DNA from: Chitinophagaceae bacterium
GTDB taxonomy: Bacteria; Bacteroidota; Bacteroidia; Chitinophagales; Chitinophagaceae
DNA: 53,931 nucleotides
NCBI GenBank assembly: GCA_016786885.1
Contig: JAEUVO010000025.1
Location: 1 to 53,931 of the forward strand
Reading direction: 5' to 3'
In this document: piece after piece, positions 15,166 to 24,152 of the stretch
Position numbering within the stretch: position 1 is the first letter of the stretch
Layout: each line of letters begins with the position of its first letter
Notes under the pieces: model-generated
What the model was told of the DNA's origin: nothing
The model's input: the letters and a program-made list of their open reading frames with translations, nothing else
Databases searched by the model: none
Made by a program: the position numbers and the translations under genes

Positions 15166-16204
15166 CTATTACCCTCCTTTCTTTAACACTCTGTAACGCT
15201 GCTTCAATGATCCGCATATTCTTTATACCATCGGCTGCAGGTACGGGATTGGCGCCTTGCCCGGTCAGCGCTTTGTACACATCATCATAATAGCCCATGT
15301 AGTTACCGGGAGATGAAGTGGTTTCTTTTCGCACCGCTTCTCCATTTATTTCTGTATGCAGCAGGCCATCGGGTGCTGATGGTGCAGCACACCAGCTTTC
15401 TAAAGAAGGTTTTACTCCGGCCAGTAATTGCTGTTCCTGCATATCAGACCGCTGCTGCAAGAAGCTCCCTTTCATGCCATGCAGGGTGTAAGCATAAGTA
15501 GATTCACGGGCAATACAAGTGGCTTTTAACCGTACCCGTAATTTATTGTAGTAAAAAAGTATTTCGAAGTAATCTGGTGCAGTTACATCATCCCGCATTT
15601 TCCATACATCAGCAAACATAGCTCTGGGAAAACCAAATAACTGTATCGCCTGGTCCACGAGGTGAGGAGAAAGATCATAGATAATACCTGCCCCGGGCAT
15701 ATTTCCTTCTTTATGCGGCTTACCACCAAAGGTTGGACGGTAACGATCGTAACGGATTTCCACTTCCCGCAGCTCTCCCAGCAAGCCTTGCTGCAATACC
15801 TCTTTCACCGCCCGGTAATCTCCATCGTACCGACGGTTCTGGTACACACTGATGAACAGTTTATTTTTCTCAGCCAATGCAGTTAATTCTTCCGCTTCTT
15901 TCACTGTTGTTGAAAATGGTTTTTCTATTACCAGGTGTTTGCCCGATTGCAATACCAGTTTTGCCTGTTCATAATGCAAATGGGTGGGAGTATTCACTAC
16001 TATCAGCTGCAAACCAGTATCAGCACATAACTCTTCTACAGAACGGTATAATTTTGCCTCCGGGTATCTTTCTTTTGAATCATGGTTGTGCCTTTCCACA
16101 ATCGCCGATAATTCATAGCCCGGATGGGCATGAAGAAAAGGAGCATGGAATAATTTGCCGCTCATGCCGTATGAGCAAATACCGGTGCAAATAACAATCC
16201 CCAT
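15155..16204 (-). CDS. Gfo/Idh/MocA-family oxidoreductase
   Basis: NAD(P)-dependent oxidoreductase of 349 residues with no export signal. The N-terminal Rossmann fold has GICSYGMSG as its dinucleotide loop, followed by TPTHLHYEQA and the EKPF motif whose lysine is catalytic in the family. The C-terminal alpha/beta domain has the family helix DLSPHLVDQA with the conserved histidine. Substrate (a sugar, inositol or similar) cannot be told from sequence. The stop codon lies in a heptamer array. Its start region (16205-16245) faces the palindromic repeat pair. Confidence 0.88.
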   Translation of the reverse strand: MGIVICTGICSYGMSGKLFHAPFLHAHPGYELSAIVERHNHDSKERYPEAKLYRSVEELCADTGLQLIVVNTPTHLHYEQAKLVLQSGKHLVIEKPFSTTVKEAEELTALAEKNKLFISVYQNRRYDGDYRAVKEVLQQGLLGELREVEIRYDRYRPTFGGKPHKEGNMPGAGIIYDLSPHLVDQAIQLFGFPRAMFADVWKMRDDVTAPDYFEILFYYNKLRVRLKATCIARESTYAYTLHGMKGSFLQQRSDMQEQQLLAGVKPSLESWCAAPSAPDGLLHTEINGEAVRKETTSSPGNYMGYYDDVYKALTGQGANPVPAADGIKNMRIIEAALQSVKERRVIELS

Positions 16205-16233
16205 AAATGGCTTTTTATATTTAAAATCCTACA

Positions 16234-16320
16234 CCCCTAAAGGGGAGGTTTGGAAATTCTTTATACTTTAAGAGCTTATGAATCAAGAATGAAGCATTGA
16301 TCTAAGTTCCCCTTCAGGGG
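16234..16320. repeat. Inverted pair of CCCCTRAAGGGG palindromes
   Basis: CCCCTAAAGGGG at 16234-16245 (followed by AGGTTTGG) and CCCCTTCAGGGG at 16309-16320, whose complement is CCCCTGAAGGGG followed by AACTTAG, bound a 63-base spacer. The unit occupies almost the whole gap between two minus-strand genes. The same unit occurs in-frame in holB (5905-5916). The second copy could also form a hairpin just after the stop of the arginase-like gene (16330). Confidence 0.7.
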
Positions 16321-16329
16321 ACAGGGGCC

Positions 16330-17466
16330 TTACCCCCTCTCCTGTGCCCGCAACCATCTCTCCGGTATTTCATTGCTGCTGGCCAGTAAATAATCTTTGT
16401 AGCTGCAGGCGATGAATTTTTTATCCGGTAGCTGCATCCACCATCTGCCCGTCTTCCTGCTTTGTAAAAAAGTGGTTTCTACTTCTGCAAAAGCGGTGTG
16501 GTATTCATTGAAAGATTCTTTTTCATCCAGTGCCGCTTCTTTTCTGCCACGGCTGCGTCCATCCAGCACATACCAGAGCATATGGCTGATCTGTTTGGCC
16601 GTCAATTCGTCTTTATCATACTGGGCATTATACCCGTAAATACCAATAGAATTCACATTGGGGCTCATACCGGCATAGCGTAGCAGCACACAGGCTTCTT
16701 CTCCATTCAGTCCGTTGGGAGAAACCGAATTAGCAGGTGCATACGCACTGGCAATTGCTGTAATATCAAAACTGAACATATTACTATTACGAATCACCGG
16801 TTCCATCTCATCAATGCTTTCTTTTACACTACCTACCCTGTAGCAATCAAAGCGAAGTTTATCCAGTGTCTCCAGCATTTTCGGATGCACATAATAACTC
16901 TGGAATCCGATATGATTGTAATGACGAAGGAAATTAGGTTCGCCTGTCAGCATTTCCATCAGGAAATTCTCATGGCGAAAGGGTGAGTCGAGATTAAGAT
17001 CAATCAATGCATCCACACAACTGGCTTCAATAATCCTTTTGGTTTCGGAATAAGCATAATACTGAGACAATGTGAGATCATGCGAACCACCAAGTATAAT
17101 AACCGTTTTTCCATCACTTATCAATTCCTGCACCACTGTTTTCAAAGCAGCATATGAATCAGTAAACAATGACCCTGTTTTTATATTACCCACATCAGCG
17201 ATCTTAATATCCTGGTGCCAGTAATATAAACTGTAAAAATGGCGGCGGATGATATCCGGTGCCTGGCTTTGTCCATGTATCAGTCCGCTGCCCCGCTGCT
17301 CTCCACAACCAACAATCACCAGTTGCGCTTCATCAAGATCAGGAAACTCATCCACATAGGTTGAAATAACTTTACCCAGCTGTCCATCCTTATATCCTTC
17401 ATCATGCGATAATTCATGAAGATCGAGAGGAGACAAAAAATCCGAAATATTGAGGTGGTCCGACAT
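16330..17466 (-). CDS. Arginase/formimidoylglutamase-fold protein with altered metal site
   Basis: Ureohydrolase-superfamily protein of 378 residues. The fold is recognisable from GGSHDLTLSQ (H129), DLNLDSP (D156, N158, D160) and SFDITAI (D234, T236), and from the late GEEACVLLRYAG helix. Canonical arginases bind two Mn ions through H, D-x-H-x-D and D-x-D. Here the second histidine is N158 and the last aspartate is T236, so two of six ligands are missing. Bacteroidota proteins of this kind are usually annotated as formimidoylglutamase; I see no hut genes nearby to support that. The ATG at 17466 follows TATCTTG, a -7-like box. Confidence 0.8.
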   Translation of the reverse strand: MSDHLNISDFLSPLDLHELSHDEGYKDGQLGKVISTYVDEFPDLDEAQLVIVGCGEQRGSGLIHGQSQAPDIIRRHFYSLYYWHQDIKIADVGNIKTGSLFTDSYAALKTVVQELISDGKTVIILGGSHDLTLSQYYAYSETKRIIEASCVDALIDLNLDSPFRHENFLMEMLTGEPNFLRHYNHIGFQSYYVHPKMLETLDKLRFDCYRVGSVKESIDEMEPVIRNSNMFSFDITAIASAYAPANSVSPNGLNGEEACVLLRYAGMSPNVNSIGIYGYNAQYDKDELTAKQISHMLWYVLDGRSRGRKEAALDEKESFNEYHTAFAEVETTFLQSRKTGRWWMQLPDKKFIACSYKDYLLASSNEIPERWLRAQERG

Positions 17467-17560
17467 ATATGCAAGATAGTGGAAAATGGAAAACAGAGAG
17501 TATTGACAAACCCTTGCTTACTGGTCACTTTCAGTCCTTCAATCGCTACGGTCCATTCCT

Positions 17561-17568
17561 TATCTTTG
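17561..17568 (+). promoter_or_regulatory. -7 box TATCTTTG for pheS
   Basis: Exact TAnnTTTG match ending 7 bases before the ATG at 17576. There is no room for a Shine-Dalgarno site between box and start, so a near-leaderless message is likely. Confidence 0.6.
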
Positions 17569-17575
17569 CACACTT

Positions 17576-18604
17576 ATGGAACAACTGTTGAAGCAAATTG
17601 AGGATTACAAAAAAGAGATTTCTTCTTTTTCTGCCGCTGATGAGAAGCAGGTGGAAGAGTTCCGCATTAAATACCTCGGCACAAAAGGCATTGTGAAAGA
17701 GATCATGGGAGAGATGAAAAATGTAGCTCCCGAAAAGAAAAAAGAAGCTGGTCAGCTGCTGAATGAGTTTAAACAATCAGTTGAGGCCAAATATGCTGAA
17801 CTGAAAGAAGCGACGTCAGGCACCGAACACCAAACATCGAACATCGATTTAACCCTTCCCGGCGATGAATTACCGCTGGGCTCCCGTCACCCGGTTACTT
17901 TGATGCGCAACAGGATCGTTTCTATTTTTCAGCGTCTTGGTTTTGCTGTAGCAGAAGGACCTGAAATTGAAGATGACTGGCACAACTTCAGCGCTCTGAA
18001 TTTACCGGAACATCACCCGGCAAGGGATATGCAGGATACATTTTATATTCAGCAAAATCCGGATTGGGTACTGCGTACGCATACCAGCAGTGTACAAATA
18101 AGAGAAATGGAAAAAGGTAAGTTACCGATCCGTATGCTAATGCCAGGCCGTGTGTACCGCAATGAAACAGTGAGTGCCAGAAGCCATTGTTTCTTTCACC
18201 AGGTAGAAGGATTATATATTGATGAAAATGTTTCCTTCGCTGACCTGAAGCAAACGCTTTATTTCTTTGTCAAAGAAATGTATGGCAAGGATGTTAAAGT
18301 CCGGTTCCGTCCATCTTATTTCCCTTTCACTGAACCAAGTGCCGAAATGGACGTAACCTGTTTCATCTGTGGCGGTGATGGTTGTAATATCTGTAAAAAA
18401 ACGGGCTGGGTAGAAATATTAGGTTGCGGCATGGTGCATCCGAATGTATTATCCAATTGCGGTATTGATCCGAACAAATACACCGGCTTTGCTTTTGGCA
18501 TGGGTATCGAACGTCCGGCTATGCTTAAGTATGGAGTGAATGACCTGCGCCTGTTCAGTGAAAATGATGTGCGGTTCCTGAAACAATTCACATCTGCTGT
18601 TTAG
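17576..18604 (+). CDS. pheS: Phenylalanine--tRNA ligase alpha subunit
   Basis: Class II aminoacyl-tRNA synthetase subunit that charges tRNA-Phe together with PheT, which is not in this window. 342 residues, normal length. An N-terminal coiled coil (1-80) precedes the catalytic domain with motif 1 near HPVTLMRNRIV, motif 2 RNETVSARSHCFFHQVEG and motif 3 GFAFGMGIERPAML. A cysteine cluster CFICGGDGCNICKKTG (residues about 259-274) is typical of many PheS. The link between coiled coil and catalytic core (about residues 82-91) is encoded by four heptamers. The last 17 bases overlap the end of the convergent gene at 18588. Confidence 0.97.
   Translation: MEQLLKQIEDYKKEISSFSAADEKQVEEFRIKYLGTKGIVKEIMGEMKNVAPEKKKEAGQLLNEFKQSVEAKYAELKEATSGTEHQTSNIDLTLPGDELPLGSRHPVTLMRNRIVSIFQRLGFAVAEGPEIEDDWHNFSALNLPEHHPARDMQDTFYIQQNPDWVLRTHTSSVQIREMEKGKLPIRMLMPGRVYRNETVSARSHCFFHQVEGLYIDENVSFADLKQTLYFFVKEMYGKDVKVRFRPSYFPFTEPSAEMDVTCFICGGDGCNICKKTGWVEILGCGMVHPNVLSNCGIDPNKYTGFAFGMGIERPAMLKYGVNDLRLFSENDVRFLKQFTSAV
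17821..17848. repeat. Heptamer array CAYCRAA in pheS
   Basis: Four perfect-length units CACCGAA, CACCAAA, CATCGAA, CATCGAT. They encode residues about 82-91 of PheS (TEHQTSNID), a linker between the tRNA-binding coiled coil and the catalytic domain. Confidence 0.75.
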
Positions 18605-19499
18605 CTAGTATTTTATTTTTCCAGCGAAAATTATATTTCGCTCCAATTTCTACACTGCTGTAATCAAAATCATTCAATCCTTGCTGAAACCCAAATACCA
18701 AAGAGGTTTGGCTTATTCTTTTTTCCATATTCGCCCTGAACACTACTGGCTTATCCCCTTTTTCTTTCAGGTATCCAATGTAGCCTGCAATACTGGTTTG
18801 CAGTTTAAGTGATCTTTTGTTCCACTCAAACCCACTACCAAACAAAAAAGCATCATTCTGATTATGACTGTCCGATTCAATCTGCCAGACGTAAAAGCCT
18901 ATCATACTTATCCATTTTAATGGAGAATTTTTAAATGGTTTTCCTATCGAAAGATCAAAATGGTAACCAGGACCATCAGTATATCTTGCAGCGCCAAAAC
19001 CACTTCCCGAAGGAAACCGATAGCCTGCTCTTAAAGCAAGGTGTATAGATTTCCTCCAGTTATTTAACAACTGGAAAGTCGTATTGAAATGAATATCCCC
19101 GATAGTTGAATGGCTGTTGTAAAATGGAGTAAATACATGCCTTTTGTCTTTTATGTCCTGGCTCATTACATAATGTTCATATGGCATCCATAGTAAGTCA
19201 ATGGATACCATATCTTTTACCAATGAATAATTGGCGTATACAGCTATATTTTGAGTATTATCACCTGAAGAAAAATGAAGATTGCCTGTAACAGCAAAAG
19301 CAAAACTGCTGTCGGAACTTCCATTTCCAATACGGGGAACAGGCAACGAGTTAGGACCCTGGTAACCCGGCTGTGTGATCATATAACGGGACCAATGACT
19401 TACACCATCCCAGTTGACAACCTGCGCCCAGCGGTCAACTGCCTGGGAATAGCCAGTTACAAGAAAACAACACAGTATTGTAAGAAAAGAGATTCCCAT
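18588..19499 (-). CDS. Predicted outer-membrane beta-barrel protein, function unknown
   Basis: I do not recognise this 303-residue protein. A signal peptide covers residues 1-19 (cut after YSQA). The rest alternates polar and hydrophobic residues in strands of about 10 (for example LALRAGYRF, SLVFGFQQG, VEIGAKYNFRW), as in small outer-membrane barrels. The last barrel-like strand is followed by a short basic tail (KILAKQQM). It converges with pheS and overlaps it by 17 bases. TACCTTTA lies 17 bases upstream of its ATG on the minus strand, a plausible -7 box. Confidence 0.7.
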   Translation of the reverse strand: MGISFLTILCCFLVTGYSQAVDRWAQVVNWDGVSHWSRYMITQPGYQGPNSLPVPRIGNGSSDSSFAFAVTGNLHFSSGDNTQNIAVYANYSLVKDMVSIDLLWMPYEHYVMSQDIKDKRHVFTPFYNSHSTIGDIHFNTTFQLLNNWRKSIHLALRAGYRFPSGSGFGAARYTDGPGYHFDLSIGKPFKNSPLKWISMIGFYVWQIESDSHNQNDAFLFGSGFEWNKRSLKLQTSIAGYIGYLKEKGDKPVVFRANMEKRISQTSLVFGFQQGLNDFDYSSVEIGAKYNFRWKNKILAKQQM

Positions 19500-19710
19500 A
19501 CAGCAGTGTTGTTCTTTAAAGGTAGGATATAAGTTTTGAAGCCACTAAAATGAGCAGTCATATCTTGCCCCGCTTGAAAATTAAATGCCGGGAGCAATAA
19601 CTGATATTTTGTACGGATAAACAGAATACAGCACAAACAATATTTATTGAACAGTCCCTGCGGGCAATGCCTTAGTATCTAATATCTTTACATTCACAAT
19701 CTTGCACAAA

Positions 19711-20559
19711 ATGAATATCAACAGCATTTGTGTTTGCGGAGCAGGAACCATGGGCAGTGGTATTGCACAAGCTGCTGCGCAGTCAGGGTTTGCCACCATT
19801 CTGTATGAACCTAACCAGGGCGTCTTGGAAAAGGCAAAAATGGGTATTGAAAAAAATCTTGAAACATTAACTACAAAAAATAAGATAACTGCCGAAGAAA
19901 AGGAAAAGGTCATTCAACTAATACAGTTTACAAATGATATTCAAACCTGCCTGGCAGATATATTCATTGAAGCCATAATAGAAAAGCTACCTGTAAAAAT
20001 TGCCCTGTTCAATCAGTTGGCCGAACTCAATCATAGCGAATGCATTTTTGCCAGTAATACTTCTTCTTTATCTGTTACACATATTGCAGCAAGTGTACAG
20101 CGGCCAGAGAGGGTTATTGGGATGCATTTTTTCAATCCCGCTACAATTATGAAGCTGGTGGAAGTAGTGAATACCTGCTACACGAATGACCAAACAACAA
20201 GCACTATTGTAGAACTTGCAAAACAAATGAACAAGGTTCCTGTCATTTGCAAAGACTCTCCCGGTTTTATTGTTAACCGGGTGGCAAGGCCCTTTTATAT
20301 TGAGTCATTAAGATTGGTTGAGGATAACCTTAGTGCTTTTACACAGATAGACCTGCTAATGGAAGCTACCGGTTTTAAAATGGGCCCTTTCAAATTGATG
20401 GACCTAATAGGCAACGATATCAATTATGCTGTAAGCTGCTCTGTGTATGAGCAACTAAATAATCCTGAACGATTACGACCCTCTGTTATTCAGAAAAAGA
20501 AAGTGGACAATGGAGAATTAGGCAGAAAAACAAAAAAAGGATATTATGAATATGAATAA
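19711..20559 (+). CDS. 3-hydroxyacyl-CoA dehydrogenase
   Basis: Single-domain 3-hydroxyacyl/3-hydroxybutyryl-CoA dehydrogenase, 282 residues, the usual length of Hbd/PaaH-type enzymes. It oxidises L-3-hydroxyacyl-CoA with NAD. The ATG at 19711 (MNINSICVCGAG) is preferred to a TTG at 19702, since it starts three residues before the Rossmann strand. Motifs: GAGTMGSGIAQ, SNTSSLSVT, catalytic histidine in GMHFFNPATIMKLVEVV, and the C-terminal helix GFKMGPFKLMDLIGND. Followed 36 bases later by an SDR gene in the same direction. Without a thiolase or enoyl-CoA hydratase nearby the exact pathway is open. Confidence 0.92.
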   Translation: MNINSICVCGAGTMGSGIAQAAAQSGFATILYEPNQGVLEKAKMGIEKNLETLTTKNKITAEEKEKVIQLIQFTNDIQTCLADIFIEAIIEKLPVKIALFNQLAELNHSECIFASNTSSLSVTHIAASVQRPERVIGMHFFNPATIMKLVEVVNTCYTNDQTTSTIVELAKQMNKVPVICKDSPGFIVNRVARPFYIESLRLVEDNLSAFTQIDLLMEATGFKMGPFKLMDLIGNDINYAVSCSVYEQLNNPERLRPSVIQKKKVDNGELGRKTKKGYYEYE

Positions 20560-20595
20560 AACATCTTACTTCGCAGCTGCTAAATTGATTTCCAG

Positions 20596-21591
20596 ATGAT
20601 TTTAGTTACAGGTGGTACTGGTTTTCTTGGTTCCTATATCATTAAACAATTAGTAGAAAAAAACTACCGGGTTAGAGCTATCCGCCGGAACAGTAAACTG
20701 CCTTCCTGGATATCAATAGAAATAATGGATAAAGTCGAGTGGGTGGAAGGAGATATATTAGACGTGGTGGCTTTACAGGGTGCTATGGAGGGGGTTGATG
20801 TAGTCATTCATTCAGCTGCAATCGTTTCTTTTATTAAAAGAGACCGGGAGCTGATGTACCAGACAAATGTGGAAGGCACAGCTAATGTCGTAAACATGGC
20901 TTTGGAGAAAAATGTAAGACGCCTCATTCATATTAGTTCAGTAGCCGCATTGGGAAGAACAACTAATCGTGGCCATGTGAACGAAGAAAAAAAGTGGGAA
21001 GAGAGTAAAGTAAACACCCATTACGCTAAAAGCAAATTCAAAGCTGAACTGCATGTATGGAGAGGAATAAGCGAAGGACTTGATGCCGTAATACTTAATC
21101 CAAGTACCATCCTTGGCTATGGCGATTGGCATAGTAGTAGTTGCGCTATTTTCAAACAGGTGTACGAGGGATTCAACTGGTATACACCAGGCATCAATGG
21201 TTTTGTGGATGTGGAGGATGTGGCAAAAGCCACACTGCTTTTAATGGAAACTACCATTTCAGAGCAACGATACATAGTGAATGGCGATACATGGACATTT
21301 AAAAAATTACAAGATACCATTGCTGATAATTTCGCTAAAAAAAGACCTGCCAGAAAAGCAACTCCTTTTATTTTGAAACTGGCCTGGAGAGTTGAAAAGA
21401 TAAAATCAATGTTTACCGGAAAGAAGCCATTGTTAACCAGGGAAAGTGCAAGGGTGGCACTAAGCGAGACTTTTTTTGAAAATGATAAAATACTGAAGAC
21501 TTTACCGGGTTTTTCCTTTACCCCTGTAGAGGAAACTATCAAAAAAGCCTGTAAAAAATACCTTGGCACTATTAATGCCGTGCAACCCTGA
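20596..21591 (+). CDS. NAD(P)-dependent epimerase/dehydratase (extended SDR)
   Basis: Extended short-chain dehydrogenase of 331 residues, like dihydroflavonol reductases and sugar or sterol dehydrogenases. The nucleotide loop TGGTGFLGSYI is at residues 5-15. The catalytic Tyr-Lys pair is in HYAKSKFKAE, with the serine in LIHISSVAALG. Substrate unknown. Co-directional with and 36 bases after the acyl-CoA dehydrogenase gene, so a small operon is likely; the next gene follows after 38 bases with TATCTTTA in the gap. Confidence 0.88.
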   Translation: MILVTGGTGFLGSYIIKQLVEKNYRVRAIRRNSKLPSWISIEIMDKVEWVEGDILDVVALQGAMEGVDVVIHSAAIVSFIKRDRELMYQTNVEGTANVVNMALEKNVRRLIHISSVAALGRTTNRGHVNEEKKWEESKVNTHYAKSKFKAELHVWRGISEGLDAVILNPSTILGYGDWHSSSCAIFKQVYEGFNWYTPGINGFVDVEDVAKATLLLMETTISEQRYIVNGDTWTFKKLQDTIADNFAKKRPARKATPFILKLAWRVEKIKSMFTGKKPLLTRESARVALSETFFENDKILKTLPGFSFTPVEETIKKACKKYLGTINAVQP

Positions 21592-21629
21592 CCAGCAGCC
21601 GAGTATCTTTAACCTGCAATCTTGATTCT

Positions 21630-22751
21630 ATGCAAAAAAATCACTTCCTTTTTCTCATCCTTGTATGTTGTTTCTCATTTGTAACGAAAGCGCAGTTTAC
21701 GGTTACAGGCGTAGTACTTGATTCTTCCAGCAGAGAGCCGTTGTCAAAAGCATCTGTTTTTTGCCAAAATACTACACTGGGAACAGTAACAAATAAAGAT
21801 GGTGAGTTCTCCCTCACATTAAAATCAGGGGGATATGATCTTGTTTTTAGTTATACCGGCTACCAAACGCAGACAATCCGTGTTGGCGAGAATAACAAAC
21901 TTGAAATATTATTATTGAAGGAAGACAAAAGTCTTGGTGAAGTGGTTTTAAAAAGCAGCTTTGAAGTAGCGGATGGCTGGCAAAAGTATGGGGATTTTTT
22001 TATTAAGAATTTTATTGGAGCCACCCCTAATGCAGCCAACTGTGTTTTGACAAATCCTGAAGTACTGAAATTCTTTTTCTACAAAAAAAGTAACCGGTTG
22101 AAAGTAATGGCCACTGATGCCATACTCATCAGCAATAATGCGCTGGGCTACCAGCTTCGATACCAGCTTGACTCTTTTGTCTATCACTACAATACGGATA
22201 TCAATTCTTACAGAGGATACTGTCTCTTTGCAGAAATGGAAGGTGCTGATAGCCTGAAAAAAATATGGAGTAGGGCAAGGATTAATGCTTATGAAGGATC
22301 CAGGCTTCATTTTATGCACAGCTATTATGACAGCACTCTGCTGGAAGAAGGGTGGATCGTTGATCTGCTGGATGAAAACAATGATAAAAAGTTTATTAAA
22401 GTGAAAAATGTGTACGATACCGCCTATTACAATATTGTACCTAATACTGCCGATAGTGTTGGAGCAGATAGCATAGTACACACTATAACCACCGGGCCTG
22501 CTGAAGTAGAAATATTTTACCCAAGAAAGATTAGCATCACCTACACGAAAAAAAGCCCTGAAAAACAATACCTGGCAAAAATGAAGCTACCAAAAAGCAT
22601 ACCCTACCAGATATCTTATATAGATATAAAAAGCTGGATAACGATTACTGAAAACGGTTATTATTATGAACAGAAAGACTGGATCAACCAGGGTTACTGG
22701 AGCTGGAAAAACCTTGCTGATCTATTGCCCTATGATTATGTACCTGATTAA
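21630..22751 (+). CDS. Exported CarboxypepD_reg-like domain protein
   Basis: A 373-residue exported protein; the signal peptide ends near residue 21 (TKAQ). Residues 22-100 form a carboxypeptidase-regulatory-like beta-sandwich (VTGVVLDSS...PLSKASVFC...GTVTNKDGEFSL...YTGYQTQTI), the N-terminal domain seen in many TonB-dependent receptors and surface proteins of Bacteroidota. The remaining roughly 270 residues are not a plug or barrel and match no family I can name. Surface or periplasmic role inferred. TATCTTTA lies about 17 bases before the ATG. Confidence 0.8.
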   Translation: MQKNHFLFLILVCCFSFVTKAQFTVTGVVLDSSSREPLSKASVFCQNTTLGTVTNKDGEFSLTLKSGGYDLVFSYTGYQTQTIRVGENNKLEILLLKEDKSLGEVVLKSSFEVADGWQKYGDFFIKNFIGATPNAANCVLTNPEVLKFFFYKKSNRLKVMATDAILISNNALGYQLRYQLDSFVYHYNTDINSYRGYCLFAEMEGADSLKKIWSRARINAYEGSRLHFMHSYYDSTLLEEGWIVDLLDENNDKKFIKVKNVYDTAYYNIVPNTADSVGADSIVHTITTGPAEVEIFYPRKISITYTKKSPEKQYLAKMKLPKSIPYQISYIDIKSWITITENGYYYEQKDWINQGYWSWKNLADLLPYDYVPD

Positions 22752-22801
22752 AGAATATTTTTATTCATTGGATTAGAAAGTAACTCATCTACTCTAATCA
22801 A

Positions 22802-23755
22802 CTATTTTTCCTTTCCTTCCATCACCTTTTCCCATAATTTGGGTATCCTTTTTATCCAGACCAACTCTTTCATTTTTTCCCGAGCATCCTCTACAGGTGA
22901 GCCGAAATATACTTTCCCCCCTTCAATTGAATCCTTCACACCACTTTGTGCATACACAACAGCGCCTTTACCAATAGTCAATGTTTTGCTTACTCCCACC
23001 TGTCCCCATAGAATCACATTATCTTCTATTGTTGTAGCTCCGGCTATACCCACTTGCCCCGCAAAAAGGCAGTTTTTCCCTACTACCGTATCATGACCTA
23101 TGTGTACCAGGTTATCCATCTTGGTACCTGCGCCAATTATTGTATCATGACTCACTCCTCTGTCAATAGTACAATTTGCACCGATTTCCACACCGTTTTC
23201 TATCAATACCCGGCCGCAACTGGTCATTTTTTTATAATGGATCTCCCGGCTTGTCTTTTTGTTATAATAAAAGGCATCACTACCAATTACAGTTCCGGAC
23301 TGTATTATAACGTCATTCCCCACTATACAGTGGTCAAGGATAGCAACATTAGGATAAATGATACAGTTATTGCCTACAGTAACATGGTTACCAATATAAG
23401 CACCGGGCATAATGGTTGTTCCTTTTCCTATCGAGGCCGATTCACTCATCATTTTCATTGATGGTGCAAAGGGCCGATAAAACTCTACGATCTTCAGGTA
23501 AGCCTCAAAAGGATCATCCACTATTAATAATGCTTTCCCTTCAGGAAAATAAGTTTTCGTATTAATAATAATGAAGCTTGCTGACGAATTGATGCAGGCA
23601 GTATAATATTTTGGATGATCTACAAAAACAAGGTCGCCAGCCTCTACTTTGTGTATCTCATTTATGCCTGTAGCAAATCCTTCTATATTACCTACTAACT
23701 CAGCACCTATTAATTGGGCTATCGTTGTTACCGGAACAGGATCATCAAATCGCAT
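22802..23755 (-). CDS. LpxD-like UDP-3-O-acylglucosamine N-acyltransferase
   Basis: Left-handed beta-helix acyltransferase of 317 residues, close to LpxD (lipid A synthesis) but shorter than the usual roughly 340. The N-terminal uridine-binding-like domain (1-100) is followed by hexapeptide repeats. GSDAFYY replaces the LpxD GSDGFGY. The catalytic histidine is predicted at H221 in HIGHDTVVG. Bacteroidota often encode a second LpxD-like protein beside the one in the lpx cluster; with no lpx neighbours here this is probably that paralogue, and its acceptor is uncertain. TACCTTTA upstream is a possible -7 box. Confidence 0.8.
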   Translation of the reverse strand: MRFDDPVPVTTIAQLIGAELVGNIEGFATGINEIHKVEAGDLVFVDHPKYYTACINSSASFIIINTKTYFPEGKALLIVDDPFEAYLKIVEFYRPFAPSMKMMSESASIGKGTTIMPGAYIGNHVTVGNNCIIYPNVAILDHCIVGNDVIIQSGTVIGSDAFYYNKKTSREIHYKKMTSCGRVLIENGVEIGANCTIDRGVSHDTIIGAGTKMDNLVHIGHDTVVGKNCLFAGQVGIAGATTIEDNVILWGQVGVSKTLTIGKGAVVYAQSGVKDSIEGGKVYFGSPVEDAREKMKELVWIKRIPKLWEKVMEGKEK

Positions 23756-24118
23756 AGAATAAATTTTGGTAAAGGTAATAAGCTATTTAGTGGCTTAAAG
23801 ACGCAAAAGAGGCAATTCGGGACCTTCTCAGCAAAAAATATTTTTTGATCGGGAAACATACCCTTTTATACCCAGAAATAACTGAACCTAAAAAAAATTA
23901 TTCACTGATAATTATTTTGAATTAATCATCACAATTATTGAGAGAGGCCTGAAACCCTTTATTCATCAATGTTTCAGAATACAGCAACTGTTATATTCAT
24001 CACCAATATTTCTTTTACTACTTCTGAAATCATAAAAGCTATATAAACCTGGTATAAAAAAACAATCGCTTATCCACAGCAATATTTAAAATGTTAATAA
24101 AATATATTAAAAATATTT

Positions 24119-24148
24119 TTTGGTTAAAGAAAATTATTTTTAATATTG
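24119..24148 (+). promoter_or_regulatory. Promoter candidate for the small RNA
   Basis: TTTG at 24119-24122 and TAATATTG at 24141-24148 match the Bacteroidota -33 (TTTG) and -7 (TAnnTTTG, one mismatch) elements with an 18-base gap. Transcription would begin close to 24153, at the first base of the GGGAAA hairpin. Confidence 0.45.
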
Positions 24149-24152
24149 TGTT

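Noticed and set aside
21948..22568. 206-codon frame antisense to the CarboxypepD_reg protein gene
   Set aside because: Shadow frame; the plus-strand gene has signal peptide and domain support.
22752..22801. GATTAGA...TCTAATC inverted repeat between convergent genes as a terminator
   Set aside because: 7-bp AT-rich stem with a 15-base loop and a weak T-run; too weak to call.
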